Assembly (NCBI GenBank): GCA_903837595.1
Contig: CAILVI010000103.1
Location: 1 to 34,717 of the forward strand
Direction: 5' to 3'
Length of the DNA: 34,717 nt
Source of the DNA: an uncultured Thiodictyon sp.
Lineage (GTDB): Bacteria; Pseudomonadota; Gammaproteobacteria; Chromatiales; Chromatiaceae
Under the pieces are notes generated by a model. That model was not told the origin of the DNA and made no database searches. It saw nothing but the letters and a program-made list of their open reading frames with translations. Both the position numbers and the translations under genes were made by a program. Positions 26,164 to 34,680 of this stretch are shown piece by piece (position 1 is the first letter of the stretch; the number at the start of each line of letters is the position of its first letter).

Positions 26164-28611
26164 GTGTCCCCGTATCGCATCATGCTCGCCGCCGTCCCGG
26201 TACTCGTGTTGGGTGCCCAGTCAGGCTTCGGGTCAGGCCTCGGGTCAGGCTTCGGATTAGGTTTTGGGTCTGGCTTCAGGTCGAGCGTCGCGTCGAGTCA
26301 GTTTCCGGAGCTCGACGGCGACTTCGCCGGGGTCTGTCAAACCGCGTATGAGCGCTCGCATGAGCGCAATGTGGAGGCGGTACCGCCGCCCTTGCCGGAG
26401 TTCGATCCACCCATCTCGGGGGCCAAGGAGGGGTCCGGTCTGGTCTACGAGGAATACAATAAGATCCAGACCAACGGGTGGCTCTACCACGACAGCGTCC
26501 TGTGGGTGACGCCCCGGCCGCGCGGCAACGTCCACAAGCTGCCGCTCGATGTGTGGTATGCCCCCGACCTGGGGCGCAAGTACCTGCACTGGGAGTATCA
26601 CGAGTCCGACTACAAATATTGGGTCTCGGGCGTTACCCCCCCCTTGCCGCGGACGATTCCGGCCGCGGCGCGGATCATCGCAGGTCTGGAGTTCGGCGCG
26701 GCCTTCGGTCGGTCCGGCAGTTGGCCCCAGATCGGCTATCTGGGACCCAGTGCCTATGTGCGGTTGACGGGGCTCGATACCGTGTTCGGGAGCAGCCTGC
26801 GTTTGACCGGTTACAACATCGGGTTCGTCGAGTCCAAGCCGCGTGTCACCCAGGTCTATGTCCGGGCGCTCCCCTATGCCCGGTTGGCGCTGCTGGGGGT
26901 GATCGAGAACGCCCCCTATACCGCCTGTTTTCAGATGGTCGTGACCCCGGATCTCAGCACCCGTGCCCAGACGACGCTGCGCTTCTATCCCCGCACGCGG
27001 TACCAGGGGTCGCCGCACGCCATGGTCGCTCCGCTCGCCATCAGCAGCATGTTCTGGAAGGATGAGATGCATGCCACGGACATCGGCACCGACGAGGCCC
27101 ACGATGCCGATCACCTGGCCGTCTGCGGCCAGCCCTCGGTCCCGCTCCGGGACGTCGTCCCCGACACCCTGCTGCGCCGGCACCCGAACTTTCGCGAGGT
27201 CGGCCCTGCCGCCTGTTTCGGGCTGGTGCAACTGGATCGCAATCCCGCTCACTATAAGAGGTACGTCGCGGCCAATTATGCCCGGCGCGTGAGCTTCTGG
27301 GTCGACGACGTGCAATCGGACCTGCCCTACGCCATCAAGCTCATGGCCTACGGGACCAACTACGAGGGGGAGGACAACGTCGTTGCCTATGCCGAGTTCC
27401 AGCGCGACCTGCCGGTCCCCCGCTCGGCCGCGGACGGCGCCACCTTCCGCTATACCCTGACCGCCTCGGACCTGCCGCCGCCGCAGCCGGGTCCGCGGGT
27501 CGTGGTGGGCGAGACCGGCCCGGGCGACCGGGTCGGGCAGGCGCTCGCCATGAGCGGGGAGACCCTGGCGGTGGGTGCGCCGGCCATCAAGGGTCGGCCG
27601 GGCTCGGTGTATCTGTTCAAGCGCACGCCGTTCGGGTTGATCGCGCAGCGGCAACTCACCCCGCACGACGGCGTGGCCGGCGACCAGTTCGGGATGGCCC
27701 TGGCCATGGAGGGCGATCGGCTGGTGGTGGCGGCGCGCGGCGCTGTCTATGTCTTCGTGCGGCGCGGGCTGGATTGGGCGGAGCAGGCCAGGCTCTCGGT
27801 ACCCAACGGCGATAGCGTCTCGCCCCTTGGGTATGCGGTGGCCACGGCGGGCGACCGGATCGCGGTCGGGGTCCCGGGTGATGACGGCGGCGCGGGTGGG
27901 CCCATGACCGACTATGGCATCGTCTATGTGTTCCGGCGCGAAGGAGAGACCTGGCCCCGGGAGGAGATCCTGCGGGCGGCCGACCGGGAGGCCTGGGACC
28001 ATTTCGGCGCCGCGCTCGCGCTCGACGGTAACCGGCTGGCTATCGGCGCCCCGGGCGACGATTATCCCAACGCCTGGGAGCAAGGGTCGGTCTACCTGTT
28101 CGAGCGGACCGCGACCGGCTGGGCGCAGACGGCGAAGCTCACCGAGCCGGGCGGTTGGCAGGACTACGGGGCCGCGCTCGCCCTGTCCGGCAATCGACTC
28201 CTGGTGGGACAGCCCCGCGCCCGTGAGGACGGCGGGCGCACCGCCACGGGCGCCGTCTGTGCCTACACACTGCCGCCTCAAGGTGGTCCGCGGTCCCCGC
28301 GTGAGTGTTTCCGCCCGCTCGACGGGCGCCAGGGGGACGCGTTCGGTGCCGCCGTCAGCCTCAGGGGTAGCACCGCGGTCATTGGTGCCCCCGGGGCGCT
28401 GGCGGGCCATGGAGTCGCCTGGGTCTACCGCAACGCCAAGGGGAGTTGGCAGCGGGGTGCCAGGCTCACCGGCGTGGCGGGGGCCGCGGAGCAGTTCGGG
28501 ACCGCGGTCGCGACCGACGGCGCCTCCTGGTCCATCGGTGCACCGCCGGTCGCCGGTCAGACCCGCACCGCGCGGGGTGCGGCCTATCTGTTCCCGGCGC
28601 TCGCTCGTTAG
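26164..28611 (+). CDS. exported OpgG/MdoG-like domain fused to FG-GAP beta-propeller repeats
   Basis: This 815-residue protein starts at GTG 26164, with AAGGAGG 5 nt upstream. A signal peptide (MLAAVPVLVLGAQS) is followed by a Gly/Ser/Phe low-complexity run (about 20-38). Residues about 45-420 resemble OpgG, which helps make or branch osmoregulated periplasmic glucans: VYEEYNKIQTN, YLGPSAYVRLTG, RLALLGVIENAPYTACFQM, APLAISSMFWKDE...DEAHDADHLAV, and CFGLVQLDRN are in the family's order. From about 450 to the end, six or so FG-GAP-like units follow (DRVGQALAMSGETLAVGAP, DQFGMALAMEGDRLVVAA, DHFGAALALDGNRLAIGAPGDD and others), expected to form a beta-propeller. The fusion suggests a glucan-active or glucan-binding surface protein. 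The OpgG match is motif-level recognition. Confidence 0.8.
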   Translation: MSPYRIMLAAVPVLVLGAQSGFGSGLGSGFGLGFGSGFRSSVASSQFPELDGDFAGVCQTAYERSHERNVEAVPPPLPEFDPPISGAKEGSGLVYEEYNKIQTNGWLYHDSVLWVTPRPRGNVHKLPLDVWYAPDLGRKYLHWEYHESDYKYWVSGVTPPLPRTIPAAARIIAGLEFGAAFGRSGSWPQIGYLGPSAYVRLTGLDTVFGSSLRLTGYNIGFVESKPRVTQVYVRALPYARLALLGVIENAPYTACFQMVVTPDLSTRAQTTLRFYPRTRYQGSPHAMVAPLAISSMFWKDEMHATDIGTDEAHDADHLAVCGQPSVPLRDVVPDTLLRRHPNFREVGPAACFGLVQLDRNPAHYKRYVAANYARRVSFWVDDVQSDLPYAIKLMAYGTNYEGEDNVVAYAEFQRDLPVPRSAADGATFRYTLTASDLPPPQPGPRVVVGETGPGDRVGQALAMSGETLAVGAPAIKGRPGSVYLFKRTPFGLIAQRQLTPHDGVAGDQFGMALAMEGDRLVVAARGAVYVFVRRGLDWAEQARLSVPNGDSVSPLGYAVATAGDRIAVGVPGDDGGAGGPMTDYGIVYVFRREGETWPREEILRAADREAWDHFGAALALDGNRLAIGAPGDDYPNAWEQGSVYLFERTATGWAQTAKLTEPGGWQDYGAALALSGNRLLVGQPRAREDGGRTATGAVCAYTLPPQGGPRSPRECFRPLDGRQGDAFGAAVSLRGSTAVIGAPGALAGHGVAWVYRNAKGSWQRGARLTGVAGAAEQFGTAVATDGASWSIGAPPVAGQTRTARGAAYLFPALAR
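26218..26283 (+). repeat. degenerate 12-nt tandem repeat encoding Gly-Ser-Gly-Phe units
   Basis: About five imperfect copies of a GGCTTCGGGTCA-like unit encode SGFGSGLGSGFGLGFGSGF just after the signal peptide of the OpgG-like protein. The unit is in frame, so copy-number change would alter linker length without a frameshift. Confidence 0.7.
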
Positions 28612-28744
28612 GGTCCGCTGCGCGGGCCAACGGATTCACCGAATAACCCTTTTTCGTGTTCCGCATCGCGCAAGGGGGATGCAAAGCGTGTCAGACCTGG
28701 GATACCCTAACCTCCGAGCCCAGTAAACACCACCAGAGGCCGCC

Positions 28745-29149
28745 ATGACCGACATCGCCCCGCAGACTGACACCGCCCTCAAGGCCGATCCCGCCGCCGA
28801 TCTGACCCAGCGCATCGGTAACCGCCTGCGTCAGGCGCGCCACGACCTGAAGCTGTCACTCAGTGAGTTGGCCGAGCGCACCGGCTGTTATTCCAAGTCG
28901 CGCATCAGTAACTATGAGCAAGGGCTGCGCCGCATGGGCCTGGAGGAGTCCATGGCTTTGGCCGCGGCCCTGGGTACCGTCAGCCCCACCTGGCTGCTGT
29001 GTCTGGACGACCACGCTCCGCTCGATCCCGTGGAGGCCGACCTGATCGCCCGCTACCGTGCCGCCGACGAGGCCGGTCAGGCGAGCCTGCGCGAACTCGC
29101 GCAGTCGCTGCCCGCGCTCAAGCCCAAGCGCGCCGCCAAGAAGGCATAG
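28745..29149 (+). CDS. small XRE-family helix-turn-helix regulator
   Basis: This 134-residue protein has a Cro/CI-type HTH at about 22-80: IGNRLRQARHDLKLSLSELAERTG, then KSRISNYEQGLRRMGLEESMALAAALG. A short helical C-terminus (DPVEADLIARYRAADEAGQASLRELAQSL) follows, and the protein ends in a Lys/Ala-rich tail. ATG 28745 has a weak AGAGG upstream. It is separated by 133 bp from the OpgG-like gene and convergent with the large protease. It resembles phage- or defence-type repressors, but no target operator or phage gene is visible nearby. Confidence 0.88.
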   Translation: MTDIAPQTDTALKADPAADLTQRIGNRLRQARHDLKLSLSELAERTGCYSKSRISNYEQGLRRMGLEESMALAAALGTVSPTWLLCLDDHAPLDPVEADLIARYRAADEAGQASLRELAQSLPALKPKRAAKKA

Positions 29150-29516
29150 GGGCGGGGGCCGCGAGCGCCCGGTGCTCTGCCCCAGCGACTTTTCTCATCG
29201 CCGCACAGCGGATCTCTTTGCACCCCGGGCATCGCCGCCAGCTTCGTGGGCGAGGGTCAGGTCAGTGACGGGGGCGAGAGCGCCGGCCTGCCCGATCGGC
29301 TCCCGGGGCGGGGTGGAGGTGGCGCTGATCGTTCAAGCCATGATTGGCGAAATATCCGCAACCCCAGAGTCAGTAGGACGGGCTGGGTTTTCCGGTCTCT
29401 CGGCTGGTCGCCCTGCAGTGCCTGGCTACCGCGGTCGTGCCAGCGGCGGAGACCGGTTCCTGCGAGGGCAAGGGCAGCGACACGCAATGGCAGGTCCTGC
29501 GTACATCGCCGTATGC
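29150..29516. other. 367-bp convergent intergenic region
   Basis: It lies between the ends of the XRE gene and the large protease gene. Short frames occur in several directions, but none has a ribosome site, a recognisable protein or a conserved-looking composition. No strong hairpin with T-tract was found for either flanking gene. Confidence 0.4.
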
Positions 29517-32500
29517 TTACCGCAGACCTTTACGCCAGCCGCCCGAAGGCAGGCATGCAATGCAGAAGAACCTGAACTCGACGATGCACGATTGGGTCAT
29601 CGCCCCAGTGGTCCAAGTGTTCCCCTGCCAACCACCAGTCGGGCAAGTACCCTCTACTCCATGGGGGATGTAGCCGCTGTCGGCGGTGATGACGAACGAC
29701 TTTGTTCCCCCGGGACTGACCGATTGCGGGGTATCGGGACTGACGCTCCCGCCCGCCCCAGCAACCGGTGTGACGGTCAGCGCGTTCCCGGTGCCGATGT
29801 CGTTGCAGCCCATGAACCAGCCCGAGTTGCTCGGCAATGTGGTCACCGGACAGCCGCAGTGCCCTTGGCCGTCATGGCCGAATTGCCAGCCGTCCCAGGA
29901 TACCAGCACCTTGCCCGCAGTCGTGCTGGAGCCGCAAATGACCGTGCCCCGAGTGCCGGCAGAGATGCCGCTGGAACCCGCTGGGTTGTCGACCAGGGCG
30001 ACGACCTGTTGGCCGACGGAGTAGCGACTGTCGCATTGGCAGGCGATCGGCTCGCTCGGACCGGTGTCGGAGAAGATGGCTGTCACGCTCTTGTCGGTGT
30101 TCATGACGACCGTGCATCCACCCAACCCGGAACAGGCGCCGCCCCAGCTACCGAAGGTCGAGCCCACCCCGGTTGTTGCGCGTAATGTGACCGAGGTCCC
30201 GGAGCTGAGGTTCATGTTGCAGGCAGTCCCACAGTCGATACCGGCCGGGTCGCTCGCGATCTGACCCGTCCCCGCGCCCAGACGCACGACGGTTAGTGTG
30301 TAGGAGCTGCCGCTGCCCGAGCTATACACGACCTGATCCAGCCAGCCCGCGTCGTTGCCTTGGCTGACACTGTAGTCTTTGGTGTAGGCCCACTTCAGGG
30401 TGTGCGACCCAGCCGCGATTCCCCAGCTCTGCGAATCCCAAGCGGTTTCCCCAGTGATATTGCTCTGCTCCACCCCGTCGATGTAGAACCGCAGATAGTC
30501 CCAGCCGCCCTCGGACGAGACCTTCCAATAGTAAGACAAGGTTCCGGGGCCGCTGACGGTCGTTTGCAGCCAGGTGGTCTGATTGTCCGAGATGCCGCCG
30601 CCTTGAGCCGCATCGGTCCCATCGTGCGAAATGACATGCTCCCCCAACCACGAGGCGTTGCCACCGGTCGTCCAATTCAGCCCGGGGGCGTCCACTGCAT
30701 CGGCCAGTGAAACCGGGGTGTCGGAGACAAGAGTGACTTGGTCGACCCAGCCGGCATCGCTGCCGCTGCTGACGCTTTCGTCTTTGGTGTAGGCCCACCT
30801 GCTCGTGTGGTTGCCGGCCGGAATGGTCCAGACCTTTTGCTGCCAATCGACAGCGCCGCTGATGCTGCCCGTCTGCTCGACCCCGTCGATGTAGAATCTC
30901 AGATAGTCGTAAGTGGACTCGGACGAGACCTTCCAGTAGAACGAGAGAGTCGTCGGTCCGGTAACGGCCGTCTCCATCCAAGTGCTTTGCGAGTCCCCGA
31001 CATCGCCGCTCTGTGCAGCGTCGGTCCCGTCGTGCGAGACGGGTGTTTGCCCGTACCACTGCGCGTCACCCCCGGCGACGAGGGTCAAAGAGGTGTTGTC
31101 GAGCGCCTCTTGCAGGCTCGCCGACCCAGCGGGACTGACCTCGCCGCACTCCGCATACCAGCCCGAATGGTCCGGTAACCCGCCGGTCGGACAACTGCAA
31201 TACCCGTTGCCGGTGTGGCCGGACTGCCAGTTATCCCAGGAGATCAACAAGGGCGGCGACCCCGATGCGCCGCAGACGACCGTACCGTGGTCGCCCGCCG
31301 AGATACCGCTGGCCCCGCTGGGGCTATTCACGAGCGCGACCACCCGGTCGCCCACCGAATAATGGCCAGAGCATTGGCAATCGACCGGAATGCTGCCCCC
31401 TCCGGAGAAGGTCGCAGTGACGCTCCGGGACGCGCTCATGCTCAGGGTGCAGGTGCCGGTGCCCGTGCACGCGCCGCTCCAGCCACCGAACTGAGAGCCC
31501 GGAGACGCTTGGGCAGTGAGTGTCACGGAGGTACCCGCAGAGTAGTCTTGCGTGCAATCGTTGCCGCAGTCGATGCCGGCGGGAGCGCTCGCGACGGTGC
31601 CTGAGCCGCTACCGGCCTTGCTGACGGTCAAGGTATATTGCAGGCTGGTGCCGAAGACGACCTGATCGACCCAGCCGGCATCCGAGCCCAGGCTGACGCT
31701 GCCATCCTTGGTATAGGCCCACTTGAGCGTATGGTTGCCGGAGGCTATGTTCTGGACCACTTGCCGCCAGTCTACCTCGCCGCTGATGCTCCCGGTCTGC
31801 TCGACGCCGTCGATGTAGAACCTCAGGTAGTCGAAACTGGATTCGGACGAAACCTTCCAGTAGAAGGACAGGGCGCTCGGTCCGGTGACCGATGTCTGCA
31901 TCCAGGTCGTGCCCGAGTCCGAAATGTTGCCGCTCTGCGCCGCGTCCGAGCCGTCGTGGGAAACGCTGGTCTGCCGAGCCCAGGATCCATCGCCTCCCGT
32001 GGTCCAGCTCAGGCTTGTGTTGTCGACCGCATCGGCGAGCGATCCGCTCGGTACGCCGTTGAATGTTGCGGTGACGCTGTGGTCGGCGCTCATGGCGAGC
32101 GTGCAGGCGCCGGTGCCCGAGCAGGCCCCGCTCCAGCCGGCGAAGGTGGAGCCGCCACTCGCCGCGGCGCTGAGTGTCACGGAGGTCGTTGCGTTGTAGC
32201 TCTCGACACAATCGCTGCCGCAGTCGATGCCGACGGGAGCGGACGAGACCGATCCCGATCCGGTGCCAGCGAGGGTCACGTTCAGGAGGTGCGCGTCGCC
32301 GACCGGCGCCACGTCGATCCAGGCTGCGCCTTGGCCGACCCGGGAGTTGGCTCCGGTCTGGTCGTAACGGATGCGCATGTACCCATGCTCGCCCCAATTG
32401 GTACCCCAACTGTTGCGCAATATCCAGCTCTGGGTGCTGTCATCCCACCCGACCAGCACAATCTCGTGGTTAACGCCGCCGCCGCATACGTTCCCGGAAC

Positions 32501-33716
32501 CGGCATAAACGCTGCCGCTGTAAGAATACCAGCCATTATCCACGCAGACCGCGGAGCTTACCGCTCCATGGGTCATGATCGCGTCCTTGATCTGGTCGAC
32601 GGTCGGCATGGTGAATTCCGACCCGGTGATAAACCGCCACGCCGAGGCGCGGTAGGGATGGTCATATGCCGTGGTGCAGGCGCTGTCAGTCGCCGTGTAC
32701 GGCTTCGCGGATTCGAGCACCGCCCCTATCGTCGACTGGCTGCGTCCCAGCGTATCGTAGTGGTACTTGCTCGCATTCCACCCGCCGTCGGCGCAGCTCC
32801 AACGGTCGAGATTGCATGAAACCAGAAACTGCTCGGAGAGGTCGACCGACGAGGTGCCCGCTCTTGCGAGGGCGACCTCCATGATGCCCACAGTGCCGAA
32901 GGCCCAGCAGCTTCCGCACGAGCCCTGATCGCGAACGGCAGGCACGATGCCGGCGGTTCGGGAATCGTAGGACGCGGGATATCCCAGACGGCCTGCCTTG
33001 TTGGTGGACGGGATATTTGGCTGCGGCTTGTCGTTAGTGGAAAAGGGGCGGGCGACCGGAGGCTTGACCGGGGTCGGATCGGTGAGATCGACGACATTAC
33101 CCATCGCCTCGACCCCCGTCACCGACATCGTCATCAGGGCGGGCGCCGAGGTCGCCTTCTCGAACGGCCTGCGGTAGATCAAATGGACAGTCGCCGGACC
33201 TTCGCCGGTCGCGCGGAGTTTGAACGTCTGAATCCCTGGGCTCCCGACGCCTTGCCGGCGCATGGACCATGCCTCGTCCCCCTGCTTGCGGTAGCGCGAA
33301 TCGCCTTCGTCCAGCATCCAGATGTATCCGGTGGTCATGCGAGACTGGAGTCGTACCGTGAGGTTATCGGCTGCGGACTTCACGTTGATGACCAGGTCGG
33401 TGGGCTGACCCAGGAAATTCAGCGACTCGGCAGCCGGGCTGCGAAAGAGCGTGTCGCGCAGCTGCGACATATCTTGGTCGCCGGAAAGCTGGACCGTGCC
33501 GTTCGCCGACTCCAACCCGACCCCGCTCTGGTTCAAGGAGGCGCGGAGTCCCGACAGCCCATCGGTCGCGCCAAGCAATCGGTTCCCCTGTGGTGTGCCC
33601 TTGAGGTCGAGCGTCCACTGGATTTGCGCCGGCGCCGCCGGCGCCTGCATCGGGGTGACTAGCGCAGCGGAGAAAGCGAGCAAGCACGCAAGAAAAGTTC
33701 CAAACGATCGTTTCAT
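29517..33716 (-). CDS. secreted papain-family (C1) cysteine protease with chagasin-like domain and modular tail
   Basis: This 1399-residue protein starts at ATG 33716 behind GAGAGGG. A signal peptide (MKRSFGTFLACLLAFSAALV) is followed by a pro-region. Within it, residues about 105-185 look like an I42/chagasin cysteine-protease inhibitor: TTGYIW (about 127), GVGSPG (about 155) and YRRPFE (about 180). The peptidase has QGSCGSCWAFG (C270), VNHEIVLVGWD (H417) and RNSWGTNWG (N435). The tail holds three copies each of a Cys-paired GIDCG...GWSGAC beta-repeat and a SLADAVDN...WVDQV lectin/MAM-like jelly-roll unit. It also has two CQC...YSVGDRVVALV...GWY domains and a final GGSVSP repeat. The extreme C-terminus (FFCIACLPSGGWRKGLR) does not fit the last domain. 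Secretion and self-inhibition before maturation are inferred. Confidence 0.9.
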   Translation of the reverse strand: MKRSFGTFLACLLAFSAALVTPMQAPAAPAQIQWTLDLKGTPQGNRLLGATDGLSGLRASLNQSGVGLESANGTVQLSGDQDMSQLRDTLFRSPAAESLNFLGQPTDLVINVKSAADNLTVRLQSRMTTGYIWMLDEGDSRYRKQGDEAWSMRRQGVGSPGIQTFKLRATGEGPATVHLIYRRPFEKATSAPALMTMSVTGVEAMGNVVDLTDPTPVKPPVARPFSTNDKPQPNIPSTNKAGRLGYPASYDSRTAGIVPAVRDQGSCGSCWAFGTVGIMEVALARAGTSSVDLSEQFLVSCNLDRWSCADGGWNASKYHYDTLGRSQSTIGAVLESAKPYTATDSACTTAYDHPYRASAWRFITGSEFTMPTVDQIKDAIMTHGAVSSAVCVDNGWYSYSGSVYAGSGNVCGGGVNHEIVLVGWDDSTQSWILRNSWGTNWGEHGYMRIRYDQTGANSRVGQGAAWIDVAPVGDAHLLNVTLAGTGSGSVSSAPVGIDCGSDCVESYNATTSVTLSAAASGGSTFAGWSGACSGTGACTLAMSADHSVTATFNGVPSGSLADAVDNTSLSWTTGGDGSWARQTSVSHDGSDAAQSGNISDSGTTWMQTSVTGPSALSFYWKVSSESSFDYLRFYIDGVEQTGSISGEVDWRQVVQNIASGNHTLKWAYTKDGSVSLGSDAGWVDQVVFGTSLQYTLTVSKAGSGSGTVASAPAGIDCGNDCTQDYSAGTSVTLTAQASPGSQFGGWSGACTGTGTCTLSMSASRSVTATFSGGGSIPVDCQCSGHYSVGDRVVALVNSPSGASGISAGDHGTVVCGASGSPPLLISWDNWQSGHTGNGYCSCPTGGLPDHSGWYAECGEVSPAGSASLQEALDNTSLTLVAGGDAQWYGQTPVSHDGTDAAQSGDVGDSQSTWMETAVTGPTTLSFYWKVSSESTYDYLRFYIDGVEQTGSISGAVDWQQKVWTIPAGNHTSRWAYTKDESVSSGSDAGWVDQVTLVSDTPVSLADAVDAPGLNWTTGGNASWLGEHVISHDGTDAAQGGGISDNQTTWLQTTVSGPGTLSYYWKVSSEGGWDYLRFYIDGVEQSNITGETAWDSQSWGIAAGSHTLKWAYTKDYSVSQGNDAGWLDQVVYSSGSGSSYTLTVVRLGAGTGQIASDPAGIDCGTACNMNLSSGTSVTLRATTGVGSTFGSWGGACSGLGGCTVVMNTDKSVTAIFSDTGPSEPIACQCDSRYSVGQQVVALVDNPAGSSGISAGTRGTVICGSSTTAGKVLVSWDGWQFGHDGQGHCGCPVTTLPSNSGWFMGCNDIGTGNALTVTPVAGAGGSVSPDTPQSVSPGGTKSFVITADSGYIPHGVEGTCPTGGWQGNTWTTGAMTQSCIVEFRFFCIACLPSGGWRKGLR
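30325..32049 (-). repeat. three direct repeats (about 390 bp each) within the protease gene
   Basis: Copies at roughly 31640-32049, 30730-31114 and 30325-30706 encode the same unit: an opening SLADAVDN-like strand, SHDGxDAAQ, LSFYWKVSSES, DYLRFYIDGVEQ, and a close in DAGWVDQV. DNA identity is high over long runs, for example the stretches coding FYWKVSSES and FYIDGVEQ, which suggests recent duplication. These units are separated by the Cys-paired and CQC-type domains. Boundaries are approximate. Confidence 0.75.
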
Positions 33717-34164
33717 GGCGACCCTCTCGGATTCACGAGCCAACGCGTTCTTGGCACACATCGCAGACCAAGTTCGTAACGCAGGACAATAGTGTATCGA
33801 ATATCCGTCGCCGGGTACGGCGCCAGACCCGGGCGCGCCAGCGACCACCGGTGCCGGGAAACGCTTGCCTGGCCATCGTCGCACGCGCGCCTACCGCCCC
33901 TGAGATCCTCTCGGCACCCGCCAGGACGTCCCGTTGCCACCCCTGGTCAGCGCAAACCCACCCGGCAACGGCCAACGCCAGCGCCCACCGGCGCCACCCG
34001 ATGTCAGCCGGCAACAGGGTTATGCTTCAGGGCTGCGCACAAGTCCAACAGCACAAGCCCAAAGGCTTGCGTCTAGCCCGTCTGCCGTGGTAGCCTTCCG
34101 CTTCTTTTTCGGGCACCCAGGTGTTGCCGGTCCCGGCCATTTTTTTTCTTTTAGGATCTCTGCC
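33717..34164. promoter_or_regulatory. 448-bp divergent region upstream of the protease and rpmB
   Basis: No credible gene. On the plus strand, TTGCGT at 34067-34072 and TAGCCT at 34091-34096 have 18-bp spacing and form a weak candidate rpmB promoter. The -35 overlaps the palindrome CAAGCC-CAAA-GGCTTG at 34054-34069. A T-rich tract (34139-34152) after GCCGGTCCCGGC lies just ahead of the rpmB ribosome site and could be a leader attenuator or a terminator remnant. Confidence 0.35.
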
Positions 34165-34401
34165 ATGTCTCGGGTATGTCAGGTCACCGGTAAGGGACCA
34201 ATGAGCGGCCATCGTGTGTCGCACGCCAACAACAAGACCAATCGCCGTTTCTTACCTAACCTGCATTATCATAGGTATTGGGTGGAGAGCGAGAACCGGT
34301 GGGTGCGTCTGCGTCTCACCGCCAGCGGGATGCGTCTGATCGACAAGCAGGGTATCGATGTGGTCATCCGTGACCTGCGTGCTCGCGGTCAACAGGTTTA
34401 A
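34165..34401 (+). CDS. rpmB: 50S ribosomal protein L28
   Basis: This 78-residue protein is full length for L28. It begins [29 protein letters not shown], the standard bacterial L28 N-terminus with its VCQVTGK and SHANNKTKR-like motif, and ends [12 protein letters not shown] 34165 has AGGA 8 nt upstream. It forms the usual two-gene operon with rpmG, which starts 12 bp after its stop. Confidence 0.98.
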   Translation: MSRVCQVTGKGPMSGHRVSHANNKTNRRFLPNLHYHRYWVESENRWVRLRLTASGMRLIDKQGIDVVIRDLRARGQQV

Positions 34402-34413
34402 GGGGAAAGGTCC

Positions 34414-34581
34414 ATGGCCAAGGCAGCACGCGAGAAGATCCGGCTCAATTCCAGCGCCGGTACCGGTCACTTCTACACGACCACCAAGAACAAGCGCAAT
34501 CAGCCGGGTAAGATGGAGATCAAGAAGTTCGATCCCGTCGCCCGAGCGCATGTGATGTATAAAGAAGGGAAGATCAAATAG
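34414..34581 (+). CDS. rpmG: 50S ribosomal protein L33
   Basis: This 55-residue protein begins [28 protein letters not shown] and ends VMYKEGKIK, a standard proteobacterial L33 without zinc-binding Cys pairs. AGGGGAAAGG precedes ATG 34414. It is cotranscribed with rpmB and ends directly at an intrinsic terminator. Confidence 0.98.
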   Translation: MAKAAREKIRLNSSAGTGHFYTTTKNKRNQPGKMEIKKFDPVARAHVMYKEGKIK

Positions 34582-34611
34582 AAAAAAGCCCGCGGTAGCG
34601 GGCTTTTTTTT
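34582..34611 (+). terminator. intrinsic terminator of rpmB-rpmG
   Basis: A-tract, then the stem GCCCGC-GGTA-GCGGGC, then eight T residues, starting immediately after the rpmG stop codon. The flanking A and T runs can extend the stem, so it could work in both directions. Confidence 0.95.
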
Positions 34612-34650
34612 GCCTAATCATTAAGGCCCTGAGTGCCCAGCACTGCTGGC

Positions 34651-34680
34651 CGTCGTAGGAGCGGCCCCCCGGCCGCGACG
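34651..34680. repeat. REP-like extragenic hairpin
   Basis: CGTCGTAGGAGCGGCC-CCCC-GGCCGCGACG forms a 6-bp GCGGCC/GGCCGC stem with outer CGTC/GACG pairing. The GTAGGAGCGGC...GCCGCGAC layout matches the hairpin at 19903-19974 in style, so the two probably belong to one dispersed family. Confidence 0.65.

Noticed and set aside
26257-28410. Long minus-strand frame opposite the OpgG-like gene
   Set aside because: The plus-strand frame has a signal peptide, recognisable domains and a good ribosome site. The opposite frame is a high-GC antisense artefact.
33733-34014. 93-codon minus-strand frame upstream of the protease, with a hydrophobic start
   Set aside because: TTG start without a ribosome site; it overlaps the protease control region and resembles no known protein.
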